NCBI GenBank assembly: GCA_002306975.1
Contig: DBTI01000184.1
Span: 1-12,287 of the forward strand
Source of the DNA: Ruminococcaceae bacterium UBA1320
Lineage (GTDB): Bacteria; Bacillota; Clostridia; Oscillospirales; Ethanoligenentaceae
Direction: 5' to 3'
Length of the DNA: 12,287 nucleotides
Program-made: the position numbers and the translations under genes
The notes under the pieces: model-generated
Database searches by the model: none
What the model was told of the DNA's origin: nothing
Seen by the model: the letters and a program-made list of their open reading frames with translations, nothing else
Shown: piece by piece, positions 1-5,169 of the stretch
How positions within the stretch are numbered: position 1 is the stretch's first letter
Layout of the letters: every line of letters starts with the position of its first letter

Positions 1-131
1 AGTTTTCAGCGTACCGATGGGATGATAAGAAAAAAGAAGACAAGCCGATAAAGGAAAATGATCACGCAATGGATGAAATCAGATATTTTGTAAATACAGT
101 GCTTGTACAACGCGGCGGCACACGATTTTAA
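1..131 (+). CDS. terL: Terminase large subunit, C-terminal end (partial)
   Basis: The window opens inside this gene; whole codons begin at base 3 and the TAA stop is at 129-131, giving the last 42 residues. They include YRWDDKKKEDKPIKENDHAM followed by DEIRYFVNT. The KP-x-K-x-NDHAMD-x-RYF pattern is typical of the C-terminal end of the nuclease domain of phage large terminases, where the Asp of NDHAMD is expected to be one of the metal-binding acidic residues. TerL is the ATP-driven motor that pumps DNA into the prohead through the portal and cuts the concatemer. The portal gene starts 14 bases after the stop, the usual order. The ATPase domain is outside the window. The family call is strong because motif and neighbour agree; the subfamily cannot be given from this fragment. 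Confidence 0.9.
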   Translation, partial: FSAYRWDDKKKEDKPIKENDHAMDEIRYFVNTVLVQRGGTRF

Positions 132-145
132 AGTGAGGTGATACC

Positions 146-1708
146 ATGCAGATAGATTTTAACAACATAACCCAACTCCGCAGCATAATTCAAAACTATC
201 TATACACCGATGGTTGCGAATATGAAAAAATCAGGCACCGCGCGGAACAAGGATTCATGTATTATGACAATAACGGCATAATCAAAGAAAACGGTGCCGC
301 TTATGTCAACGAAGTCAATGCGTTTCTGAAAATGAAAGGTTCTAACCCACTGCATACGGCTGATAATAAAATCAGTATGAACCGGCACCGTGTGGTAGTT
401 GACCAAAAGGTTGGTTATTTATTCAGCACACCGCCGCAGTTCGATATACCCAGCGACGATACAAACGCTGGCGACGAGAAAACGCTTAAATCCGTCAATG
501 ACACAATATGCTCACAGTGGACTAAGGTTATAAAGCAGCTTGGTATAGACGCTTCTAATACTGGTCGCGCATGGCTTGCATACTGGCAGACAGACGATAA
601 CAAGTTTGATTACTGGTATGTAAATCCCTTGACTTGTGTGCCGATATATGACCGCTCAACGGTCAAGAAAAAATTGCTATATCTTATCCGAATTTATTCA
701 TATAACGACAGCAATGGCAATCCTGCCACACGCTATGAGGTGTGGAGTGACACACAGGTTGCGTATCTGATACGCTCTGAAACAACCGCAGAGGGACACG
801 CACCCGCAATAGAGTATGATGTATTACCTGACGGCTCATGGGACGTCGAACCACATACATACGGCAGAATCCCGTTTATAGAGTTTCGCAATAATGCACA
901 CGCTGAATCTGATTTGATTATGTACCGCGACATTATAGACGCTCTTGATAAGCTGATAAGCGGCTTTGCCAACGATTGTGACGATATACAGGAAATCTTA
1001 TGGGTTATCAAGAATTATCACGGTGACACCGACGCGCCTGTATACGATGCGTCAGGTAATGAAGTTTTAGACGACGACGGCAATGTAATAACTCGCCCGG
1101 TTGACCGCCTGCAAATGATGAAAGCAAAGAAAATCATTGATGTGGACAGCGAGGGCGGCGTCGATGCTCTGCGCAATGAAATCCCGTTTGAAGCACGGCA
1201 GGCGTTCAGAACAATTTTAAACGAGGAATTTTGGACAGCCGCAATGGCTGTTAATCCGAATCCGCCGAGCAGCACCGGTAATCAAAGCGGTGTGTACATC
1301 GACTATCTATATGGCTTGCTTGAGCTTAAAGGCGGATTAATGGAAACCGAATTTCGCGCTAGTATAGATGAATTTTTAACCGCAATCCTGAATTTTATTG
1401 GGGCTGATGAAACAAAACAGTTTGTGCAGACATGGAAACGCACAAAGCCGCAGAATGCTACAGAAATATCCGAGATTATCGCGCAAACGCCCGATACAGT
1501 CATGTCGGAGGAAACAAAGACAAAGGTTCACCCGCTTGTAACTGACTGGCAGGCAGAACGCGCGCAGATTGACAAGGAGCAGGAACAGTTAAAGCAGGAT
1601 ACGCAGGATAATATAGATGCACTGGCAAAACAGCATGTGGAGGAAAACCCACAGCCACAGACAAACAGTAAACCGCAGGCAGGGCAACAGCCACCTGCAC
1701 AGAAATAA
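146..1708 (+). CDS. Portal protein, SPP1 gp6-like
   Basis: This 520-aa protein is the expected dodecameric portal at one capsid vertex, the channel for DNA entry and exit and the docking site for terminase and connector. The length is close to the roughly 500 aa of SPP1-type portals. Recognisable parts are an N-terminal wing-like region; the segment around residues 248-290 (FRNN, then YRDIIDALDKLISGFANDCD), which resembles the family's conserved dimer/crown-side helices; and residues 345-400 with IPFEARQAF and GNQSGVYIDYLYGLLELKGG, the family's G-N-Q-S-G-V signature before a long helix. The C-terminal 50 residues are rich in Gln, Pro and Lys, like the flexible tails of other portals. The start is set by GAGGTGA at 135-141, four bases before ATG. 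The gene directly follows terL. Its stop lies inside the left arm of a bidirectional terminator. Confidence 0.93.
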   Translation: MQIDFNNITQLRSIIQNYLYTDGCEYEKIRHRAEQGFMYYDNNGIIKENGAAYVNEVNAFLKMKGSNPLHTADNKISMNRHRVVVDQKVGYLFSTPPQFDIPSDDTNAGDEKTLKSVNDTICSQWTKVIKQLGIDASNTGRAWLAYWQTDDNKFDYWYVNPLTCVPIYDRSTVKKKLLYLIRIYSYNDSNGNPATRYEVWSDTQVAYLIRSETTAEGHAPAIEYDVLPDGSWDVEPHTYGRIPFIEFRNNAHAESDLIMYRDIIDALDKLISGFANDCDDIQEILWVIKNYHGDTDAPVYDASGNEVLDDDGNVITRPVDRLQMMKAKKIIDVDSEGGVDALRNEIPFEARQAFRTILNEEFWTAAMAVNPNPPSSTGNQSGVYIDYLYGLLELKGGLMETEFRASIDEFLTAILNFIGADETKQFVQTWKRTKPQNATEISEIIAQTPDTVMSEETKTKVHPLVTDWQAERAQIDKEQEQLKQDTQDNIDALAKQHVEENPQPQTNSKPQAGQQPPAQK

Positions 1709-1740
1709 AGCCCCGTCATTTCGACGGAGCTTTTCGCTTT
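1707..1740. terminator. Bidirectional intrinsic terminator between the late operon and the minus-strand cassette
   Basis: Bases 1707-1717 pair with 1723-1733: five A/T-rich outer pairs (AAAGC with GCTTT), one C/A mismatch, then CCGTC with GACGG, around a 5-base loop. On the plus strand the stem runs into a T-rich stretch with two TTTT runs (1731-1740). On the minus strand it runs into TTTATTT. It can therefore end transcription from both directions, the portal side and the convergent three-gene cassette. The left arm starts in the portal stop codon, and the stop codon of the 47-aa minus-strand gene (1716-1718) is inside the structure. Confidence 0.8.
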
Positions 1741-1859
1741 TCTTCCTGTTCGATAAGATATTCGATTTGTCCGGCTTGGCTTCTATGCTCGCATTCTGCT
1801 TGCTTGACGAGCGTTTCAAAAGCAGTATCTTCAAGCCGAAAACTTCTATGATGCTTCAT
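1716..1859 (-). CDS. Small ribbon-helix-helix DNA-binding protein (47 aa), putative cassette repressor
   Basis: The 47-aa product begins MKHHRSFRLEDTAFETLVKQ. Its layout is that of a ribbon-helix-helix (MetJ/Arc/CopG) protein: a short basic strand (residues 4-8, RSFRL), helix A (about 9-24), a turn at HRS (25-27), helix B (about 28-42, containing GQIEYLIEQ) and a basic tail. Such proteins dimerise through the strand and read operator bases with it. The start is supported by GAGGTGA four bases before ATG, the same arrangement as in five other genes here. It is last in a three-gene minus-strand cassette, and its stop codon is inside the terminator hairpin. By position it is the likely autoregulator of the promoter at 2492-2520, where repeats overlap the -35 box; this is inference. 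An RHH antitoxin is an alternative. Confidence is good for the gene, fair to good for the fold. Confidence 0.78.
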   Translation of the reverse strand: MKHHRSFRLEDTAFETLVKQAECEHRSQAGQIEYLIEQEEKRKAPSK

Positions 1860-1919
1860 GTTGTCACCTCGGTAAAATGGTATCACATTGTGGGAACAAA
1901 AGCAAGCTGGTTGCCCGGC

Positions 1920-2147
1920 TCACTCTGCGATTTCTTTAACTGTAAATCTCCACACGTTAGCAAACACATAATCAAGTTTTGCTTTTGCACTATTGGCTCT
2001 ATTGTATGATGTGTAACGTTTCGCTTTGGATAAATCAGTATCATTGACTGCGTATTTTTCACCTTGGCAAATATATGACGCGCCTGTGTAATATCCTTCA
2101 AGTGTAATTTGCGATGGAACGGTTCCCGACCATAGCACATATTTCAT
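1920..2147 (-). CDS. Hypothetical small phage protein (75 aa), middle gene of the minus-strand cassette
   Basis: I do not recognise a named family. The protein begins MKYVLWSGTVPS and has three aromatic-rich strand-like stretches (residues 2-7, 15-33 and 60-72) separated by a charged stretch, DLSKAKRYTSYNRANSAKAK (39-57), that looks helical. This strand/helix pattern with an AKRY motif recalls small uncharacterised proteins scattered through Firmicutes phage genomes, from memory only. There is no signal peptide or membrane segment, and one cysteine. An AAAGG ribosome binding site lies 7-8 bases before ATG, separating this gene from overlapping frames in the same stretch. It is 49 bases downstream of the 84-aa gene, with a GC-rich hairpin between, and 60 bases before the ribbon-helix-helix gene. 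Cassette position suggests an accessory (moron, anti-defence or exclusion) role rather than a virion part; that is inference. Confidence 0.72.
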   Translation of the reverse strand: MKYVLWSGTVPSQITLEGYYTGASYICQGEKYAVNDTDLSKAKRYTSYNRANSAKAKLDYVFANVWRFTVKEIAE

Positions 2148-2162
2148 ACTCTCAACCTTTCT

Positions 2163-2182
2163 GCCGGGATTAGCCGCCCGGC
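2163..2182. other. GC-rich stem-loop between cassette genes
   Basis: GCCGGG at 2163-2168 pairs perfectly with CCCGGC at 2177-2182 around an 8-base loop. No T-run follows on either strand, so it is not a standard terminator. On the minus-strand transcript it sits between the stop of the 84-aa gene and the ribosome binding site of the 75-aa gene, where it could protect the upstream message or tune translation of the downstream gene. Only the pairing is seen; the role is inferred. Confidence 0.4.
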
Positions 2183-2196
2183 TCGGCGTTTGTGGA

Positions 2197-2451
2197 TTAT
2201 ATGGGGAAATATGCAGTTATACTGGATTCACGGCTCTTATCCCATCCCATCGGGTATGGTTGCATTGTGCCATCTGTAAACGGTACGATTGCAGTAGCTT
2301 CTACTGCTAAAGCATCGGGGCCGTATTGCCACGGCCTGCAATGCCGTGTTTTAATGTCGATGCATACACACTCCATTGTGCCAAGCCCTATAGTTTCTTT
2401 TGCTGTGGAAACGTTATATCCGTGCTGCGCAAGATGCTCTATTACTGTCAT
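2197..2451 (-). CDS. Hypothetical protein (84 aa), first gene of the minus-strand cassette
   Basis: No family is recognised. The product begins MTVIEHLAQHGYNVSTAKET. Residues 3-11 look helical, followed by strand-like segments (about 12-16, 26-34, 47-58) and a Pro/Gly-rich C-terminal half (PYPMGWDKS near 65-73). Three cysteines (28, 30, 38) and His37 cluster in ECVC and RHC, which could bind a metal, but this is weak. There is no signal peptide or membrane helix. A strong GGAGG lies nine bases before ATG. The gene is the first downstream of a good promoter with a perfect -35 box, giving a leader of about 33 bases. A small protein at the head of a self-contained antisense cassette inside structural genes fits a moron product such as an anti-defence or superinfection-exclusion factor; function is unproven. 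Confidence 0.75.
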   Translation of the reverse strand: MTVIEHLAQHGYNVSTAKETIGLGTMECVCIDIKTRHCRPWQYGPDALAVEATAIVPFTDGTMQPYPMGWDKSRESSITAYFPI

Positions 2452-2491
2452 TCTTGACCGCCTCCGTTATTTATTTGTTTTTCATGTCTAT

Positions 2492-2517
2492 ATGTTATCA
2501 CAATGTTATAACGTTGT
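2492..2517. promoter_or_regulatory. Putative repressor operator over the cassette promoter
   Basis: ACAATGTTATAACGTTGT at 2500-2517 is an 18-bp near-palindrome with a single mismatched pair; its core GTTATAAC is perfect. It covers half of the -35 box and most of the spacer. In addition, ATGTTAT occurs at 2492-2498 and again at 2503-2509, an 11-bp period that puts both copies on the same DNA face, and a near copy in inverse orientation is at 2508-2514. Ribbon-helix-helix proteins commonly bind such repeated half-sites, and the cassette encodes one. That pairing of protein and site is inferred. Confidence 0.6.
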
Positions 2518-2520
2518 CAA
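2492..2520 (-). promoter_or_regulatory. Sigma-A-type promoter of the minus-strand cassette
   Basis: Read on the minus strand, TTGACA (2515-2520) is a perfect -35 box, followed by an exact 17-base spacer and TAACAT (2492-2497), which matches four of six bases of the -10 consensus including the key first, second and last positions. The predicted start, near 2485, gives a leader of about 33 bases before the ATG of the 84-aa gene, with GGAGG properly placed. The box overlaps a palindrome, so it is probably repressed when the cassette regulator is bound. Confidence 0.75.
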
Positions 2521-2558
2521 CACATATTTATAAATTATTTTAGAAATGAGGTGATAAT

Positions 2559-3608
2559 ATTTCAACCTATTGGGAACAGCGCAGCACCGAAAGCATAGGT
2601 CGCATGGAATCCGCTGTAAACGGTCAGATACCCGACCTTGTGAAGTCCTTTGAAACAGCGCGGCAGGATATAAACGACCAGGTATATAAATTCTATGCCC
2701 GATATGCGAAAAACAATCAGATATCACTTGCAGACGCGCAAAAAGCATTATCTCTTTCTGAATTGCGCGAGTTCAAAGGCAGTTTGAAGGAATTTACACA
2801 GCTTGCAAAGGATTCTATAGGCACGTTTAACCTCACTGTGGACAATCTCTCTGTGAAGTCGAGAATTACCCGACTTGAAGCCTTGCAAACTCAGTGTGAT
2901 GCAATATTACAGCGTTTATATCAGCAGCAGGACAAGCAAATTAAAGGCACTGCAAGCGACATTTACACGTCAGAATATTATCACCAATTGTTTGATATCG
3001 AAAATTACACCGGCTTTCAATTCGAGTTCTCTAAAATCGCAGATAGCGCAGTTCAGAGCGTTATAAAACAGCCTGTTTATGGTATGGATATATCAGAACA
3101 TTTGTGGCGGCAGGACATTGACACAGGCTTTAAAATCAGATCCACACTCAATAATATGTTTGTGACCGGCAAGCCACCGCAAGCATTCGCCGCAGATCTG
3201 CAAAAGGCAATAGGCGCCGTGCGTGTAGATAAATCCGGTGTCACTGGCACAGGCAAAAAATATGAAGCATATCGGCTTTTATACAACGAATCCGCACACG
3301 CTGTCAATCAAGCGCAGATACAGGCATACAAGGACGACGGCATAGACCAATATGAGATTATCGCCGCTCTCGACAGGCGTACATGCGCCGAATGTAGCGA
3401 TATGGACGGCAAACATTTTCCAACGGATAAAGCTGTTGAGGGCGTAAATCACCCGTCATTTCACGTAAATTGTCGCTGTACCACTGGCGCATACATACCG
3501 GATTTGGCTGACCTCACAGACACACGAGCGGCGCGGGACGATAACGGGAATACAATAAGCGTTAAAAATCAAACGTACGATGAATGGGCGAAAGAAAGGG
3601 GCGTTTAA
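2559..3608 (+). CDS. Minor head protein, Mu gpF / SPP1 gp7-like, with probable ATT start
   Basis: Head morphogenesis protein packed next to the portal in the prohead; SPP1 gp7 binds the portal and affects DNA ejection. The C-terminal Mu F-like domain is clear: from the first ATG (2604) numbering, ALDRRTCAECSDMDGKHF contains Cys261 and Cys264, and HPSFHVNCRCTTG contains His287, Cys290 and Cys292, the family's C-x2-C...H-x2-C-x-C cluster. The first ATG has no good ribosome binding site. The frame is open back to a TGA at 2547-2549 and encodes STYWEQRSTESIGRM, the YWEQR-type N-terminus usual in this family. GAGGTGA at 2548-2554 is four bases before ATT at 2559, exactly as in the ATG-started genes here. 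I therefore choose ATT (349 aa); a base error changing ATG to ATT is the alternative. Confidence 0.88.
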   Translation: MSTYWEQRSTESIGRMESAVNGQIPDLVKSFETARQDINDQVYKFYARYAKNNQISLADAQKALSLSELREFKGSLKEFTQLAKDSIGTFNLTVDNLSVKSRITRLEALQTQCDAILQRLYQQQDKQIKGTASDIYTSEYYHQLFDIENYTGFQFEFSKIADSAVQSVIKQPVYGMDISEHLWRQDIDTGFKIRSTLNNMFVTGKPPQAFAADLQKAIGAVRVDKSGVTGTGKKYEAYRLLYNESAHAVNQAQIQAYKDDGIDQYEIIAALDRRTCAECSDMDGKHFPTDKAVEGVNHPSFHVNCRCTTGAYIPDLADLTDTRAARDDNGNTISVKNQTYDEWAKERGV

Positions 3609-3609
3609 A

Positions 3610-3789
3610 TTGGCAAAGAAAGCACTAAATTTTAAATCCACAGCGGCTAAAAACAACTGGATTAAGGCCGCACACAGCATACCGAGCAAAACGCAGCCGG
3701 GTAAATCCGTCGCAGAGGCAAGTCCCGGAAATACGCCGCTGAAAGTCAAGGGCAAAGCCGTTAAAATCAATCATAAGAAAGGAAAATGA
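3610..3789 (+). CDS. Small lysine-rich hypothetical protein (59 aa), TTG start
   Basis: No family is recognised. With TTG at 3610 the product begins MAKKALNFKSTAAKNNWIKA, is 59 aa long, and has 14 lysines against a single acidic residue, so it is strongly basic. The TTG start is chosen because AAAGGGG at 3595-3601 lies eight bases upstream and the start directly follows the TAA of the minor head gene (3606-3608). An ATG at 3580 in the same frame would overlap that gene by 29 bases and has no good ribosome binding site. The charge would suit binding to DNA or to the acidic inner capsid surface, and its location among head genes makes a minor head role possible; both are guesses. The next gene starts one base after its stop. 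Confidence 0.65.
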   Translation: MAKKALNFKSTAAKNNWIKAAHSIPSKTQPGKSVAEASPGNTPLKVKGKAVKINHKKGK

Positions 3790-3790
3790 C

Positions 3791-4474
3791 ATGGACAGAC
3801 AACCGGGCGATTTTAGAAAGTCTGATGGTTCAGTAAGTAACATTGCCAACGCAATACAGCCTATAAAATCAGACAAAAGCGCATTCATTACTATGGACAG
3901 TTACCGCGCCGCTGTAGAAGATGGGAACGCGTTTACTGTGGAATTTTCTGACTACACAGGCATTACGGCCGGAACGTCGTATTATTACATTCTCAAAAAC
4001 ATGAGTGATACTAAAAATCTATGGATTCGTCCACTTGAATTTGAATCGGCTGACGCAACCGCAGGCAGTGTGGGCGTCGGCGTACTTCAAGCCTTGCAAA
4101 TTTCAGTTGTCAAGGATGGTTTATTCTCTCTCGACGGCGGCGCAACTACGATAAACCTCAACGACTACACCACGGGCACATATGACGCATTTAAAATGCC
4201 TACTTTAAATCTTAACGGCAACTACTCAAACGTGTCTAACATGGGCTTGTGGTACTTCACAGGTATAGCCGCCGCGCAGAGCAAAGCTGTCACATGGACG
4301 GACACGGCAACAAACAAATTGTTAAAGACCGTCAGTTCTGCACTGTATGACAACAAGAAAAATGCAAACAGTTTCCGCATTATCCCGCCCGGCACTACAT
4401 TGATGGCGATTATGACAAATATATCGGGCAAGAAAGCCGGATTTACAGTTAGTTCCGAATGGGCGGAAGTTTAA
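3791..4474 (+). CDS. Putative virion decoration or fibre protein, beta-rich (227 aa)
   Basis: I cannot name a family. The protein is rich in Thr, Ser, Asn and Gly and alternates polar and hydrophobic residues in strand-like runs, for example GTSYYYILKNMSDTKNLWI (about 57-75), with a C-terminal IIPPGTTLMAIMTNISGKKA. This looks like a jelly-roll or beta-sandwich surface protein. No catalytic motif, signal peptide or membrane helix is seen. The N-terminal 30 residues are polar and could attach it to the capsid. An AAGGA site about eight bases upstream supports the ATG, and the gene begins one base after the 59-aa gene. Its place between the minor head and scaffold genes suggests a head-associated decoration or head-fibre protein. 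This is inferred from composition and position only; a tail-spike accessory is possible. Confidence 0.72.
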   Translation: MDRQPGDFRKSDGSVSNIANAIQPIKSDKSAFITMDSYRAAVEDGNAFTVEFSDYTGITAGTSYYYILKNMSDTKNLWIRPLEFESADATAGSVGVGVLQALQISVVKDGLFSLDGGATTINLNDYTTGTYDAFKMPTLNLNGNYSNVSNMGLWYFTGIAAAQSKAVTWTDTATNKLLKTVSSALYDNKKNANSFRIIPPGTTLMAIMTNISGKKAGFTVSSEWAEV

Positions 4475-4592
4475 TTAATCAGCGTATAAAAACGCTTTTT
4501 AATACAATTTTAACCGGACGCACGGAAAATAATATGCGTGTGGAAATGCGGGGACTGGCCCGATAAAAAGGACATCCACAAGGAGTAATTAT
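4475..4592 (+). other. Structured non-coding leader upstream of the scaffold gene
   Basis: This 118-base gap holds no gene. AGCGT (4481-4485) and ACGCT (4492-4496) form a 5-bp hairpin with a 6-base loop followed by five T's in total (4496-4500), a weak intrinsic terminator or attenuator. Further on, TGTGG (4539-4543) can pair with CCACA (4576-4580), enclosing a hairpin CGGG (4549-4552) with CCCG (4559-4562). The outer stem ends one base before the AGGAG ribosome binding site of the scaffold gene (4581-4585). The arrangement could allow partial termination and differential expression of scaffold and coat. No convincing promoter is seen. Confidence 0.45.
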
Positions 4593-5153
4593 ATGCTTGA
4601 ATTTTTAAAAACTATCCTCGGTGACGCGTACACAGAGGATATTGACAGCAAAATATCAGCAGAAATCGGCAAAAACTTTGTATCCCGCACGGACTTTAAT
4701 GCTGCAAACGAGGCGAAGAAAACGCTTGACGTGCAGATAAAAGACCGTGACAAACAACTCGAAACGTTGAAAAAGTCGTCTGGCGACAGCGAAGCACTGC
4801 AAAAACAGATCGCAGAATTGCAGGAGCAAAACAAAACCGCCAAAACCGAGTACGACACCAACCTTAAAAAAGTTCAGCTCAACAGCAAGATTGAAACGGC
4901 TCTTATGGGTGCAAGAGCGAAGAACACCAAAGCCGCCCGTGCATTGCTTGATGAAAGCAAAATCAGCCTTGACGGAGAGAATGTTCTCGGACTAAATGAA
5001 CAGCTTGCGGCGTTGCAAAAAGACAATGCTTATTTATTCGGTGAGGACAAACCTGCAAATCCACCCGCGCCCGGAGGCGGCAATCCGCCTGTAAAGCCGG
5101 AACTCAACACAACCGATATGAATGCCTACAAAGAGGCACGAAACAAAAAATAA
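4593..5153 (+). CDS. Capsid scaffold protein, phage Gp20-like
   Basis: This 186-aa protein matches the phage minor structural protein Gp20 type, the internal scaffold that directs coat assembly and leaves or is degraded before packaging. Residues 1-25 (MLEFLKTILGDAYTEDIDSK) and FVSRTDFNAANEAKKTLD (29-46) resemble the family N-terminus. Residues about 38-105 are charged heptad-like sequence expected to form a long coiled coil. A Pro/Gly-rich linker (PANPPAPGGGNPP, about 153-165) leads to a short basic C-terminus, KEARNKK, where scaffolds usually contact coat. AAGGAG at 4580-4585 lies seven bases before ATG. The coat gene follows after 16 bases, the standard scaffold-coat pair. No protease gene is seen in the window. 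Confidence 0.87.
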   Translation: MLEFLKTILGDAYTEDIDSKISAEIGKNFVSRTDFNAANEAKKTLDVQIKDRDKQLETLKKSSGDSEALQKQIAELQEQNKTAKTEYDTNLKKVQLNSKIETALMGARAKNTKAARALLDESKISLDGENVLGLNEQLAALQKDNAYLFGEDKPANPPAPGGGNPPVKPELNTTDMNAYKEARNKK

Positions 5154-5169
5154 TTGGAGGTAACATTTT

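Noticed and set aside
1589..1834. Minus-strand open frame of 81 codons overlapping the RHH gene
   Set aside because: It has no ribosome binding site, continues through the terminator into the portal gene, and is another frame of the better-supported 47-aa gene.
1877..1905. Possible second minus-strand promoter, TTGCTT with 17 bases and TACCAT
   Set aside because: The -35 match is weak and the start would fall on the ribosome binding site of the RHH gene; kept only as a possible operator copy.
1617..2009. Plus-strand open frame of 130 codons after the portal
   Set aside because: It lacks a good ribosome binding site, starts inside the portal gene, runs through the terminator, and lies opposite two convincing minus-strand genes with proper start signals.
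1883..2140. Minus-strand open frame of 85 codons overlapping the 75-aa gene
   Set aside because: Start signal is poor and the composition is odd; the 75-aa frame has a ribosome binding site and sensible protein pattern.
2192..2533. Plus-strand open frame of 113 codons opposite the 84-aa gene
   Set aside because: It begins at an ATG without a ribosome binding site, and the opposite strand carries a strong promoter, GGAGG and a coherent gene.
2514..2541. Possible plus-strand promoter TTGTCA with TATTTT
   Set aside because: The RNA would start at or inside the ribosome binding site of the ATT-started gene, and TTGTCA is largely the reverse of the minus-strand TTGACA.
4500..4592. Self-cleaving ribozyme or known riboswitch before the scaffold gene
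   Set aside because: I looked for hammerhead core bases and an HDV-like nested fold and found neither; only simple stems are supported.
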